A stretch of DNA of 64,000 nucleotides from Streptomyces sp. NBC_00490. Lineage in GTDB: Bacteria > Actinomycetota > Actinomycetes > Streptomycetales > Streptomycetaceae. A model generated the notes under the pieces. That model was not told the DNA's origin. It made no database searches and saw only the letters and a program-made list of their open reading frames with translations. This document shows positions 48,380 through 57,559 of the stretch, one piece after another; the stretch's first letter is position 1, and every line of letters begins with the position of its first letter. The stretch spans positions 7,812,001 through 7,876,000 of the forward strand of contig NZ_CP107869.1 in NCBI RefSeq assembly GCF_036013645.1, read 5' to 3'. The translations under genes and the position numbers were made by a program.

Positions 48380-49471
48380 TTGACTTCCAGCTCTCTTTTC
48401 ACCGCGCTCGCTCCCTACGGCTGGGACGACGCATGGGCGGACGAGTTCGCCCCCTACGACGCCGAAGGACTGCTGGCCGGGCGGGTCGTCCGCGTCGACC
48501 GCGGGCAGTGCGACGTCGTCACCGCGGACGGTCTCCTGCGGGCCGACACCGCGTTCGTCACCCCCCACGACCCGCTGCGGGTCGTGTGCACCGGGGACTG
48601 GGTCGCCGTCGAGCCCGGCGGCAACCCGCGCTACGTCCGCACGTATCTGCCGCGCCGCACCGCCTTCGTACGCTCCACCTCCTCCAAGCGGTCCGAGGGG
48701 CAGATCCTCGCCGCCAACGTCGACCACGCCATCGTCGCCGTCTCCCTCGCCGTCGAGCTCGACCTCGGCCGCATCGAGCGCTTCCTCGCGCTCGCCTGGG
48801 AGAGCGGGGCGCAGCCCGTGGTCGTGCTCACCAAGGCCGACCTCGTACCGGACGCGGCGACGCTCGCGCATCTCGTCCAGGACGTGGAGACCACGGCGCC
48901 GGGCGTCCCGGTGCTGACGGTCAGCGCCCACGACGGCGATGGGCTCGACGTCCTCGTCGCCGTCGTCTCCGGGGGTACGAGCGTGCTGCTCGGCCAGTCC
49001 GGAGCGGGCAAGTCGACCCTCGCCAACGCCCTGATCGGCGAGGACGTCATGGACGTCCGCGCGGCCCGGGACGTCGACGGCAAGGGGCGGCACACGACGA
49101 CCACCCGCAACCTCCTCGCCCTCCCGGGCGGGGGAGTGCTGATCGACACCCCGGGGCTGCGCGGAGTCGGTCTCTTCGACGCCGAGAGCGGTGTCGGGCA
49201 GGTGTTCTCCGAGATCGCGGAACTGGCCGAGCGGTGCCGCTTCCACGACTGCGCCCATGAGGCGGAGCCGGGATGTGCGGTGCTCGCCGCGGTCGCCTCC
49301 GGCGAGCTGGGTGAGCGGCGCCTGGAGAGTTACCGGAAGCTGATCCGGGAGAACCAGCGGATCGTCGCCAAGACCGATGCGCGGGTCCGTGCGGAGCTTC
49401 GGCGGGACTGGAAGCGTCGGGGCGCTGAAGGGAAGGCTGCGATGGAGGCCAAGCGCGGTCGGGTGCGGTAG
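48380..49471 (+). CDS. rsgA: Small ribosomal subunit biogenesis GTPase RsgA
   Basis: A 363-residue circularly permuted GTPase that acts in late 30S subunit assembly. The GTPase motifs appear in permuted order: G4 VLTKADL, G5 VSAHDG, G1 GQSGAGKST (about 205-213), G2 GRHTTTTRN and G3 IDTPGLRG. An N-terminal OB-fold comes first, and the C-terminal zinc domain has CRFHDCAHEAEPGC. The start is a TTG at 48380 with GAAGGG six bases before. In the leader AGGGT can pair with ACCCT or, in another form, AAGG with CCTT, which would hide the ribosome site. The upstream 22-codon frame may affect expression. Confidence 0.9.
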   Translation: MTSSSLFTALAPYGWDDAWADEFAPYDAEGLLAGRVVRVDRGQCDVVTADGLLRADTAFVTPHDPLRVVCTGDWVAVEPGGNPRYVRTYLPRRTAFVRSTSSKRSEGQILAANVDHAIVAVSLAVELDLGRIERFLALAWESGAQPVVVLTKADLVPDAATLAHLVQDVETTAPGVPVLTVSAHDGDGLDVLVAVVSGGTSVLLGQSGAGKSTLANALIGEDVMDVRAARDVDGKGRHTTTTRNLLALPGGGVLIDTPGLRGVGLFDAESGVGQVFSEIAELAERCRFHDCAHEAEPGCAVLAAVASGELGERRLESYRKLIRENQRIVAKTDARVRAELRRDWKRRGAEGKAAMEAKRGRVR

Positions 49472-49503
49472 CGCCTATGGGGGCGCGGGGTTGTGTCGTC
49501 GGG

Positions 49504-49585
49504 CGGCTGCGGGTGCGTTGTGGCTGGTCGCGCCCACGCGGCGGAGCCGCATATCGATACAGCCCCGCGCCCCTTCGGGGGCGCC
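49504..49585. repeat. Streptomyces intergenic repeat, second copy
   Basis: Contains GGCTGGTCGCGCCCACGCGG, the CGGCGGAGCCGC hairpin, then CAGCCCCGCGCCCC-TTC-GGGGGCGC. It is a longer relative of the element at 16882-16916. It lies between rsgA and ada-alkA, where its GC-rich hairpins could end transcription. Confidence 0.6.
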
Positions 49586-49647
49586 TCAGTGCCGTGTCCG
49601 AAATCCGCCAGCCCTGTTTTCGTCCAGGTCGCACACTGGACTGTGTG

Positions 49648-51006
49648 ATGGACGAAGACAGCAGGTACGAGGCGGTGCGGAGTCGGGACGGGCGGTTCGA
49701 CGGGGAGTTCTTCTTCGCCGTCGAGACGACCGGGATCTACTGCCGGCCCAGTTGCCCCGCCGTCACGCCGAAGCGGCGCAATGTGCGGTTCTTCGCGACG
49801 GCCGCCGCCGCGCAGGGTTCCGGGTTCCGGGCCTGCCGGCGGTGCCGTCCCGACGCCGTGCCGGGATCGGCGGAGTGGAATGTACGGGCCGATGTCGTGG
49901 GCCGTGCGATGCGGCTGATCGGCGACGGTGTCGTCGACCGGGAGGGGGTCGCCGGACTCGCGGACCGGCTGGGCTACAGCGCCCGGCAGGTCCAGCGGCA
50001 GCTCACCGCGGAACTCGGTGCCGGGCCCGTCGCCCTCGCCCGCGCCCAGCGCTCGCACACCGCGCGGGTCCTGCTGCAGACCACGGAACTGCCGGTCACC
50101 CAGATCGCGTTCGCCTCCGGGTTCGCCAGCGTGCGGCAGTTCAACGACACGATCCGCACCGTGTACGCGCAGACCCCGAGCCGGCTGCGCGACGCCGCGC
50201 CCGCGTCCCGCCGTACGGCCACCCCCGCGGCCGGTGTGCCGCTGCGGCTCGCCTACCGGGGCCCGTACCGGTCCGACGCCGTCTTCGACCTCCTCGCCGA
50301 CGAGGCCGTCCCCGGCGTCGAGGAGATGAGCGGACCGGAGGGCAAGCGCACCTACCGGCGCACGCTGCGACTGCCGTACGGCAGCGGGATCGCCGCCGTC
50401 GAGGAGCGGCCGCGCGGCTGGCTCGACGCCCGGCTCCACCTCACCGACCTGCGGGATCTGACGACCGCCGTACAGCGGCTGCGGCGCCTGTTCGACCTCG
50501 ACGCCGACCCGTACGCCGTCGACGAACGGCTCGGCGCCGACCCGCGGCTCGCCCCGCTGGTCGCGGCCCGCCCGGGACTGCGGTCACCGGGCGCGGCCGA
50601 CCCGGAGGAGCTGGCGGTCCGGGCGCTGGCCGGCCCGGCACGAACCGCGCGGCTCGTGCAGCGGTACGGCAAGGCGCTCGACGCGCCCTGCGGCAGCCTC
50701 ACCCACCTCTTCCCCGAACCGGCGGTCCTCGCCGAGGCCGAGCCCGAGGGCCCCCTCGGCGCGCTCACCACGGCCCTCGCCGACGGCGCCGTCCACCTGG
50801 ACCCCGGCGCCGACCGCGACGACGCACAGGCCGCGCTGCTCGCCCTGCCCGGCATGGACGCCCGTACCGTCGCCGTCGTCCGCACCCGCGCCCTCGGCGA
50901 CCCCGACGTGGCCCCGCCCGACCTGAACGCCCCCGACACCTGGCGCCCCTGGCGCTCCTACGCCGTACAACACCTGCGCACCGCAGGGGAGCTGGAGACC
51001 CGATGA
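49648..51006 (+). CDS. Ada-type methyl sensor fused to AlkA DNA glycosylase
   Basis: A 452-residue bifunctional protein for alkylation repair. Residues 1-80 are the Ada zinc domain with methyl-accepting and zinc-binding Cys32, Cys36 (YCRPSCPAV) and Cys63, Cys66 (FRACRRCRPD). Residues 85-180 are an AraC-type helix-turn-helix (SARQVQRQLTAELGAGPV; VTQIAFASGFASVRQFND). Residues 195-445 are an AlkA-like 3-methyladenine glycosylase (LPGMDARTVAVVRTRALGDP with the catalytic Asp later in the helix-hairpin-helix region). Methylated Cys should turn it into an activator of the repair genes. It overlaps ogt by four bases. ATG at 49648; a GTG three bases earlier is possible. Confidence 0.93.
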   Translation: MDEDSRYEAVRSRDGRFDGEFFFAVETTGIYCRPSCPAVTPKRRNVRFFATAAAAQGSGFRACRRCRPDAVPGSAEWNVRADVVGRAMRLIGDGVVDREGVAGLADRLGYSARQVQRQLTAELGAGPVALARAQRSHTARVLLQTTELPVTQIAFASGFASVRQFNDTIRTVYAQTPSRLRDAAPASRRTATPAAGVPLRLAYRGPYRSDAVFDLLADEAVPGVEEMSGPEGKRTYRRTLRLPYGSGIAAVEERPRGWLDARLHLTDLRDLTTAVQRLRRLFDLDADPYAVDERLGADPRLAPLVAARPGLRSPGAADPEELAVRALAGPARTARLVQRYGKALDAPCGSLTHLFPEPAVLAEAEPEGPLGALTTALADGAVHLDPGADRDDAQAALLALPGMDARTVAVVRTRALGDPDVAPPDLNAPDTWRPWRSYAVQHLRTAGELETR

Positions 51007-51485
51007 CCACGCACTGGACGACCGCGGACAGCCCCGTCGGCCCGCTCCTCCTCACCGCCGACCCGACCGGCGTGCTGACCTCCGTGTCCGTACCGGACCA
51101 GAAGGGCGGCCGTACGGTCCAGGACGGCTGGCTGCACGACCCCGCCCTCTTCCACGAGGCCGTGGAGCAGCTCACGGCGTACTTCGCCGGTGAGCTGAAG
51201 GAGTTCCGGCTGGAGCTGCGGGCCGAGGGCACGGAATTCCGCGAGCGGGTCTGGGCCGCCCTGGACGACGTCCCCTACGGCGCCACGACGACCTACGGCG
51301 AGATCGCCACCCGCATCGGGGCGCCCAGGGCCGCGGTACGCGCGGTCGGCGGCGCCATCGGCGCGAACCCCCTGCTGATCGTCAGGCCGTGCCATCGGGT
51401 GATCGGTGCGAACGGTTCGATGACGGGGTACGCAGGGGGCCTGGAGCGCAAGACGACGCTGCTGACGCTAGAGGGTGCTCTCTGA
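51003..51485 (+). CDS. ogt: Methylated-DNA-protein cysteine methyltransferase
   Basis: A 160-residue suicide enzyme that takes O6-alkyl groups from guanine. The active-site motif is VRPCHRVIGANGSMTGYAGG with Cys as acceptor, preceded by the helix-turn-helix GATTTYGEIATRIGAP that inserts into DNA. The start overlaps the ada-alkA stop (ATGA), so the two are translated together, and both serve repair of alkylated DNA. Confidence 0.95.
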   Translation: MTTHWTTADSPVGPLLLTADPTGVLTSVSVPDQKGGRTVQDGWLHDPALFHEAVEQLTAYFAGELKEFRLELRAEGTEFRERVWAALDDVPYGATTTYGEIATRIGAPRAAVRAVGGAIGANPLLIVRPCHRVIGANGSMTGYAGGLERKTTLLTLEGAL

Positions 51486-51508
51486 AGTCCGGTGTGCTGT
51501 CGGCATGA

Positions 51509-51889
51509 CTACGACCCTTCCACCCCATCGAGCCCCCAACTGTGAATCCGCCGAGGATGGATCCGGATGACCTCCTCGCTGAAGTGCGGGCCCAACTCGT
51601 GCGGGCCGATCAGGAGTTCCGCCTCGCCGCGGATGTCGATGCCCCGGACGGTCCAGGGGCGCAGACTGACGATGTCGTCGACCACGAGCGCGACCTTCGG
51701 GTTCTTCTGAAGGTTGCGCCACTTCTTGCTGCGCCCCATCTCGTAGCCGCCGACCAGGATCGTCCCGTCGTCCTGGGGGAAGAACCCGACCGGGTTGGCC
51801 TGGGGCTGCCCCTGGGGGGACACCGTGGCGAGCCGCCCCAGCCGCTGCGACTTCAGATACGCGCGTTCGGCCTCGCTGAATTCGGTCAT
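51509..51889 (-). CDS. PPOX-class F420-dependent oxidoreductase-like protein
   Basis: A 126-residue split-barrel protein. RLGRLATVSPQGQPQANPVG, SKKWRNLQKNPKVALVVDD and the C-terminal IRIHPRRIHSWGLD match the F420-binding PPOX group known in actinobacteria. The cofactor and substrate are inferred. It lies tail-to-tail with ogt with a 23-base gap. The ATG at 51889 was preferred; an alternative lies at 51925. Confidence 0.85.
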   Translation of the reverse strand: MTEFSEAERAYLKSQRLGRLATVSPQGQPQANPVGFFPQDDGTILVGGYEMGRSKKWRNLQKNPKVALVVDDIVSLRPWTVRGIDIRGEAELLIGPHELGPHFSEEVIRIHPRRIHSWGLDGVEGS

Positions 51890-51956
51890 GCCGCCATCCG
51901 AACACGCCCGCCCCGGCGGGCACATCGGTTCCTCGGCCTAGGGCCGCGGCCCTACG

Positions 51957-52439
51957 TCACCCCCACAGCACCACCCCCAGCCACGCCCCCATGATCAGCA
52001 GGCAGGTGAACAGCTCCGCCAGCACGCTGGAGCCGCCCGAGCGCATGACCGTGCGCAGTGCCGCTTTCGCCTCGCCGTGGCGGCCGAGGCGGAGGCGTTC
52101 GTGCAGGTAGATGCCGGCCATGAAGCCGGGGATCGCGCCCAGTACGGGGACCAGGAAGAAGCCCAGGAACGCGCCGATCCCGGCGTACACACCCATCCGG
52201 GGAGTGGCGCCGCTCGTGCGCAGACGGCGGGGCGGCAGTGCCCAGCGCACCACCTGGGACAGGAACAGCACCACGGTGGCCCCCACCAGCACCCACCAGG
52301 CGACCGGCCGCGGATCCTTCAGCGCCCACCACGAGACCGCGGCCCACACGAGCCACGACCCCGGCACCCCGGGCACCAGCACTCCGCACAGGCCGAGCAA
52401 GAGGACCAGGCCGACCAGCAGGAGGTCCCACACTCCCAT
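51957..52439 (-). CDS. DUF456 membrane protein
   Basis: A 160-residue membrane protein of the DUF456 family with about five helices. The glycine-rich turn in GLCGVLVPGVPGSWLVW and the second AFLGFFLVPVLGAIPGFMAG are conserved family features. Function is unknown. It lies 67 bases upstream of the PPOX gene, in the same direction. Confidence 0.88.
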   Translation of the reverse strand: MGVWDLLLVGLVLLLGLCGVLVPGVPGSWLVWAAVSWWALKDPRPVAWWVLVGATVVLFLSQVVRWALPPRRLRTSGATPRMGVYAGIGAFLGFFLVPVLGAIPGFMAGIYLHERLRLGRHGEAKAALRTVMRSGGSSVLAELFTCLLIMGAWLGVVLWG

Positions 52440-52726
52440 GCGTCCAGGGTGCCGGACGGTCGGAGAAACCGCAGGTCAGGACCGCCTCGCGGCAATCAGG
52501 TGGTCACCTCGCCCGGCGCTCCGCGGTGCTCAGGGCCAGGTCACAGGTGTGAGGGGAGCCAAGGCTGGGGTACCCCGGTGTCGCCGGGCGGTTCTGCCGT
52601 GGGGGGTGGAACCGTCCGGCGGCTCCATTCGTACGGCCGTTCTGTGGATCACCCGCCGTGCGGCGTGCCGCCGATTTTTCCGGATGCCCCGTTTCCATCC
52701 GGCCCTCGCGGTGGACAATTAGGGGC

Positions 52727-54202
52727 ATGAGCCAGCAGGGGGGAAGGCCCACCGGTCACGAGGACGACTGGTGGGGTCAGCTGTACGACGACACCGAGGA
52801 CGCGGGCCCGGCCGCCGCGCCCGACTCGCTGGACGACCGGTTCGCCTCGGCGGCGGGGACGGTGAACACGGGCACGGGGGTTCCGGCGCCGAGGGCGGGC
52901 GAGGAGGACACCCCGCCGACGAGGTCCCGGGCCCCCTGGGAACCGACGCAGACGACCACAGGCCCGCCGGGCTTCGCGACGGGCGGCGCTCCGCCGGGGC
53001 CCGGGAGCGGTCCGCCCGCACAGCCCCCCGACATCGCGTCCGCGGAGCCCGCGGACCGTCGTGCCGCCGGGACGGCCCCCGGATCCGGGCCGGGCGGCAC
53101 CCCGCAGGCGCGGGCGGCCGAGACCCATCCGCCCGCGAAAACACCGGCCGACGCGGCGCCCCCGCCCGCGGAGACGCCACCCGAACCACCACCCACCCGC
53201 ACCCCCACCCGGGTCGACCTCCCCACGCTCCCGCCCGGCCCCCTGGACTTCGTGGGCTCCGGCCCGCCCACCTACGACGCCGAACCCACCGCCCTCCCGC
53301 CCGCGGACCCCGACGACCTGGACGACCTGGTCGCCGACACCGTCCTCGACGGCGCCCACTACGGCTCCTGCACCCTGCGCGCCGCCTCCGTACGGGGCGA
53401 CTCCGCCCGCTTCCGGGGCGAACCCCGCCGGGACTCCCTCCTCACCGCCCGCTTCGGCACCGGGGACCACGCCCTGGTCCTCGTCGCGATGGCCACCGGC
53501 GCCCGCGCGACCCCCGGCGCCCACCGGGCCGCCGCCGAGGCCTGCCACTGGATCGGCAGGGCCGTCGGCCGCAGCCACGCACGCCTCGCCGAGGACCTCC
53601 GCGCCGGCCGCCGCGGCGACCTGAAGTCGGGGCTGCACCGCCTCACCGACCGCAGCCTCGGCAAACTCCGCGCCAGCGCAACCGAGCAGGGCATCGACCC
53701 GGAGGAGTACTCCGCCACCCTGCGCTGCCTTCTCCTGCCGGCCGACACGGGCTGCCGTACCCGCGTCTTCTTCGGCGTCGGCGAGGGCGGACTGTTCCGT
53801 CTCAGGGACGGCGAGTGGCAGGACATCGAGCCGCGCGTCCTGGACGTCACCGGCGAACCCGTCGTCGGCTTCGGCTCGCTGCCCGCCGAGACCCCCGAGG
53901 GCGACCGCCTCACCATGGACCTCGGCATCCCCACCCCGCCGAGCCCGTACGAGGCCGCCCCCGAGCCGCCCCGCGAACCCTTCCGCTTCCGCGCCTCGGT
54001 AGCCCGCCCGGGTGACACGCTCCTGATGTGCAGCGGCGGCCTCGCGGAGCCCCTGCGCGGCGAACCGGAGCTGTGCGAGTACCTCACGGACCGCTGGTCC
54101 GGCCCCACCCCACCGGGTCTCGCCGCCTTCCTCGCCGACACCCAGGTGCGGGTCAAGGGCTACGCGGACGACCGTACGGCCGCCGCCGTGTGGGAGGCGT
54201 GA
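52727..54202 (+). CDS. PP2C-fold protein, probably an inactive phosphatase
   Basis: A 491-residue protein with a disordered N-terminal part (residues 1-200, rich in Pro, Ala and Thr) and a PP2C-like domain from about 210 to the end. The fold is recognised by YGSCTLRAASVRGDSARFRG, FFGVGEGGLFRLRDGEWQDI, RPGDTLLMCSGGLAEPLRG and ADDRTAAAVWEA. The metal-binding Asp of motif II (normally ADGxG) is replaced in LVLVAMATGARATP, and the Asp of the later SDGL motif is Gly (CSGGL). Only the last Asp (DDRT) remains. It is therefore likely a phosphatase-like regulator or scaffold. No neighbour points to a partner. Confidence 0.75.
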   Translation: MSQQGGRPTGHEDDWWGQLYDDTEDAGPAAAPDSLDDRFASAAGTVNTGTGVPAPRAGEEDTPPTRSRAPWEPTQTTTGPPGFATGGAPPGPGSGPPAQPPDIASAEPADRRAAGTAPGSGPGGTPQARAAETHPPAKTPADAAPPPAETPPEPPPTRTPTRVDLPTLPPGPLDFVGSGPPTYDAEPTALPPADPDDLDDLVADTVLDGAHYGSCTLRAASVRGDSARFRGEPRRDSLLTARFGTGDHALVLVAMATGARATPGAHRAAAEACHWIGRAVGRSHARLAEDLRAGRRGDLKSGLHRLTDRSLGKLRASATEQGIDPEEYSATLRCLLLPADTGCRTRVFFGVGEGGLFRLRDGEWQDIEPRVLDVTGEPVVGFGSLPAETPEGDRLTMDLGIPTPPSPYEAAPEPPREPFRFRASVARPGDTLLMCSGGLAEPLRGEPELCEYLTDRWSGPTPPGLAAFLADTQVRVKGYADDRTAAAVWEA

Positions 54203-54229
54203 CGGCGGGGGTTGTGGATTGATGGACCC

Positions 54230-55972
54230 ATGGCCAAGCAGAACGTCGCCGAACAGTTCGTCGACATCCTCGTCCGCGCCGGTGTGCAGCGCCTCTACGG
54301 CGTCGTCGGCGACAGCCTCAACCCGGTCGTCGACGCGGTACGCCGCAACGCCGCCATCGACTGGGTGCACGTCCGGCACGAGGAGACCGCCGCCTTCGCC
54401 GCCGGCGCCGAGGCGCAGATCACCGGGAAGCTGACCGCCTGCGCGGGCTCCTGCGGTCCCGGCAACCTGCACCTCATCAACGGCCTGTACGACGCCCACC
54501 GCTCCATGGCCCCGGTCCTCGCCCTCGCCTCGCACATCCCCTCCAGCGAGATCGGGCTCGGCTTCTTCCAGGAGACCCATCCCGACCGCCTCTTCCAGGA
54601 GTGCAGTCACTACAGCGAGATGATCTCCAACCCCCAGCAGATGCCGAGGCTGCTCCAGACCGCCATCCAGAACGCCGTCGGCCGCTCCGGCGTCAGCGTC
54701 GTCACCCTGCCCGGAGACATCGCCGACCAGCCCGCCCCCGACAAGGCCGCCGAGACGGCCCTCGTCACCTCCCGGCCCACCGTCCGCCCCGGCGACACCG
54801 AGATCGACCGGCTCGTCGAGATGATCGACGCGGCCGACAAGGTCACCCTCTTCTGCGGCAGCGGCACCGCGGGCGCGCACGCCGAGGTCATGGAGTTCGC
54901 GGAGAAGGTCAAGTCCCCGGTGGGGCACGCCCTCAGGGGCAAGGAGTGGATCCAGTACGACAACCCCTTCGACGTCGGCATGAGCGGGCTGCTCGGCTAC
55001 GGCGCCGCCTACGAGGCCACCCACGAGTGCGATCTGCTGATCCTGCTCGGCACCGACTTCCCCTACAACGCGTTCCTCCCCGACGACGTCAAGATCGCCC
55101 AGGTCGACGTCCGCCCGGAGCACCTGGGCCGCCGCTCCAAGCTCGACCTCGCCGTGTGGGGCGATGTGAAGGAGACCCTGCGCTGCCTCACGCCACGGGT
55201 GCGGACCAAGCAGAACCGCAAGTTCCTCGACAAGATGCTCAGGAAACACGCCGCCGCGCTGGAAGGCGTCGTCAAGGCGTACACCCGCAAGGTCGACAAG
55301 CACGTCCCGATCCACCCCGAGTACGTCGCCTCCGTACTCGACGAACTCGCCGACGACGACGCCGTGTTCACTGTCGACACCGGCATGTGCAACGTCTGGG
55401 CCGCCCGCTACATCTCACCCAACGGCCGCCGCCGCGTGATCGGTTCGTTCTCGCACGGGTCCATGGCGAACGCGTTGCCCATGGCGATCGGCGCGCAGTT
55501 CACCGACCGGAAGCGACAGGTCGTGTCGATGTCCGGGGACGGCGGGTTCTCCATGCTGATGGGCGACTTTCTGACCCTCGTGCAGTACGACCTGCCCGTG
55601 AAGGTCGTCCTCTTCAACAACTCCTCGCTCGGTATGGTCGAGTTGGAGATGCTGGTCGCCGGGCTCCCCTCCTACGGCACCACCAACAAGAACCCCGACT
55701 TCGCCGCGGTGGCCCGCGCCTGCGGTGCCCACGGTGTCCGGGTCGAGAAGCCCAAGCAGCTGGCCGGCGCCCTCAAGGACGCCTTCCGGCACAAGGGACC
55801 CGCCCTCGTCGACGTCGTCACCGACCCCAACGCCCTGTCCATCCCCCCGCGGATCAGCGCCGAGATGGTGACCGGGTTCGCCCTGTCCGCCTCGAAGATC
55901 GTGCTCGACGGCGGCGTGGGGCGGATGCTGCAGATGGCGCGGTCCAACCTCCGCAACGTGCCGCGGCCCTAA
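54230..55972 (+). CDS. poxB: Pyruvate dehydrogenase (quinone) / pyruvate oxidase
   Basis: A 580-residue thiamine-diphosphate enzyme. The N-terminal Pyr domain has the catalytic Glu in WVHVRHEETAAFAAGAEA and the conserved CAGSCGPGNLHLINGLYD. The central FAD domain covers about 185-330. The C-terminal PP domain carries the TPP motif GDGGFSMLMGDF to FNNSSLGM. The sequence follows Escherichia coli PoxB closely in these regions, so the reaction is pyruvate to acetate and CO2 with electrons to quinone at the membrane. The C-terminal membrane-binding helix of PoxB cannot be confirmed. The start was taken at ATG 54230, with a weak ribosome site. Its stop overlaps the XRE-family gene by four bases. 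Confidence 0.9.
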   Translation: MAKQNVAEQFVDILVRAGVQRLYGVVGDSLNPVVDAVRRNAAIDWVHVRHEETAAFAAGAEAQITGKLTACAGSCGPGNLHLINGLYDAHRSMAPVLALASHIPSSEIGLGFFQETHPDRLFQECSHYSEMISNPQQMPRLLQTAIQNAVGRSGVSVVTLPGDIADQPAPDKAAETALVTSRPTVRPGDTEIDRLVEMIDAADKVTLFCGSGTAGAHAEVMEFAEKVKSPVGHALRGKEWIQYDNPFDVGMSGLLGYGAAYEATHECDLLILLGTDFPYNAFLPDDVKIAQVDVRPEHLGRRSKLDLAVWGDVKETLRCLTPRVRTKQNRKFLDKMLRKHAAALEGVVKAYTRKVDKHVPIHPEYVASVLDELADDDAVFTVDTGMCNVWAARYISPNGRRRVIGSFSHGSMANALPMAIGAQFTDRKRQVVSMSGDGGFSMLMGDFLTLVQYDLPVKVVLFNNSSLGMVELEMLVAGLPSYGTTNKNPDFAAVARACGAHGVRVEKPKQLAGALKDAFRHKGPALVDVVTDPNALSIPPRISAEMVTGFALSASKIVLDGGVGRMLQMARSNLRNVPRP

Positions 55973-57333
55973 CCCCCAGACGCCCACCTGCGGTTGGTCC
56001 AGTCGTACGAGTACTGCGGGAGCTTCTTGTCGCCCGTGGTGCGGAACGGGCTGCCGTTGTCGGTGATCCGGGCGGTGCCGGTGCGGCCCTGGGAGGACCA
56101 GTCCAGCTCCAGGTACCAGCTGCAGTCACAGGTCACCGTCCGCGCGGTGACCAGCAGGATCTCCGGATCCTCGGCCGAGACGCGGTAGGGCATCCGGATC
56201 GCGGGGATCTCGTTCTCGCCGTCGGAACCGGCTTCCGAGCGGGCGATGGGGCGGTCCGCGTCGAGGTCGACGGAGAACTGACGCGGGGTGAGGGCGCCGC
56301 CGCAGCCGTTGTCCATGGCATAGGAGTTGCCCTCGGCCGGGGCCGCGCGCCTGACGACCCGGACCCGGAGCGCCTCGAGCACCACGGCCGTGGAGCTGCG
56401 CCCCTGCACGGAGATCTGCACCATGGTCTCGCCGCCGTGCAGCGCGCCCAGGGTCGACGCCCAGACCGGGGCGTCCTGCGCGGTCGGGGGCGGCGGGACC
56501 ATGGTCGTCGGCTTGTCGATGACGTAGTGATGACCGCAGCCCGCGTTCCAGACATGGGAGTTGACGGTCCAGGTGAGGGGCACGGCAGCGCCCGGGGCGG
56601 CACCGCCGGTGGGGCTGCCGGGGCCCTTGCCGGACGGCGCGGAGGTCGGCCCGCCGGTGCCGGCGGAGGGGGACGGGGAGGTCCGGTGCGGGGAGGGCGA
56701 GGGGCTCGCCGACTTCCTCGACGCGGTGGGATCCGGTGACCTGGGAGCGGCCGACGTCGTGACGGCGGGGTCGGAGGGGCGTACGGCGGCGGAGGACGGG
56801 GAGCGGTCGTTCGACAGGGCGGACAGACCGGCGAGGGTGGCGGCGGACGCGACGGCGACCGCCGTCGTCACCAGGATCCGCCGACGGCGGTACCAGGGGA
56901 GCGGGGCGGGAGGGGCACCGAGGTTCGTGACCGTCTCGGCCTCGGGCACCGGCTCCGGCTCCGGCTGGGTTTCCGGCACCGGCTCGGAAACGGGCTCGGG
57001 ATCAGGAGTGGGATCAGGAGTGGACTCAGGGACAGGAGCGGGCTCGGGCTCCGCCACCGGTGTCCGTGGCCGCTGCCGTGCCGCCACCGCCGGTAACCAC
57101 AGCCGGTGCAGCTCCAGCCGCTCCTCCGGAGTCGCCCCGCACAACGCGGCGAAGCGCTCCACGGGGGCGAAGTCGAGGGGGACCGCGTCACCCGCGCAGT
57201 AGCGGTGCAGCGTCGAGGTGTTCATGTGCAGACGCCGGGCCAGCTGGCCGTAGCTGCGGTCCGTACGTTCCTTCAGCCGCGTGAGCAGCGCCGCGAATTC
57301 CGCGACCTCGTTCACGCCGTCCCGCTCTGACAA
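55969..57333 (-). CDS. Membrane-anchored XRE-type regulator with external domain
   Basis: A 454-residue protein. Residues 8-60 are a helix-turn-helix (SYGQLARRLHMNTSTLHRYC, XRE-like). Residues 88-140 are a Pro/Glu-rich linker with a repeated PEP-like pattern (EPVPETQPEPEPVPE). One hydrophobic segment (RRRRILVTTAVAVASAATLA, near 150) crosses the membrane, with basic residues on the inside. Then comes a Ser/Pro linker and a C-terminal domain (about 245-454) with two pairs of Cys (AGCGHHYV, VTCDCSWYLELDW) outside. The topology suits a transmembrane DNA-binding sensor. Ligand and target are unknown. It is divergent from the secreted PknH-like gene, and the 226-base gap may hold its target. Confidence 0.82.
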   Translation of the reverse strand: MSERDGVNEVAEFAALLTRLKERTDRSYGQLARRLHMNTSTLHRYCAGDAVPLDFAPVERFAALCGATPEERLELHRLWLPAVAARQRPRTPVAEPEPAPVPESTPDPTPDPEPVSEPVPETQPEPEPVPEAETVTNLGAPPAPLPWYRRRRILVTTAVAVASAATLAGLSALSNDRSPSSAAVRPSDPAVTTSAAPRSPDPTASRKSASPSPSPHRTSPSPSAGTGGPTSAPSGKGPGSPTGGAAPGAAVPLTWTVNSHVWNAGCGHHYVIDKPTTMVPPPPTAQDAPVWASTLGALHGGETMVQISVQGRSSTAVVLEALRVRVVRRAAPAEGNSYAMDNGCGGALTPRQFSVDLDADRPIARSEAGSDGENEIPAIRMPYRVSAEDPEILLVTARTVTCDCSWYLELDWSSQGRTGTARITDNGSPFRTTGDKKLPQYSYDWTNRRWASGG

Positions 57334-57559
57334 CGTTCCCCCTGTGTCTCCCGGACCGGTGACCCCATCCCAGGCACCTCATATACCTGCACGTCAGACG
57401 GGCTGGGATGGTTCCACCGTGGTGGATCGGGCGCCGGCTGTTGCGCAGGCCGCCTGTGACGGCTGATGCTCTTGGTGTCGCACCGACCGGGCCGGACCGA
57501 CCATCCGCCGTCGGCGGCATTCTCTATCCAAGCACTCACTCGTACACGGGGGACCATCC

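Noticed and set aside
52649-55315. An 888-codon minus-strand frame over the PP2C-fold and poxB genes
   Set aside because: Gly/Val/Asp-rich shadow sequence with no recognisable domain.
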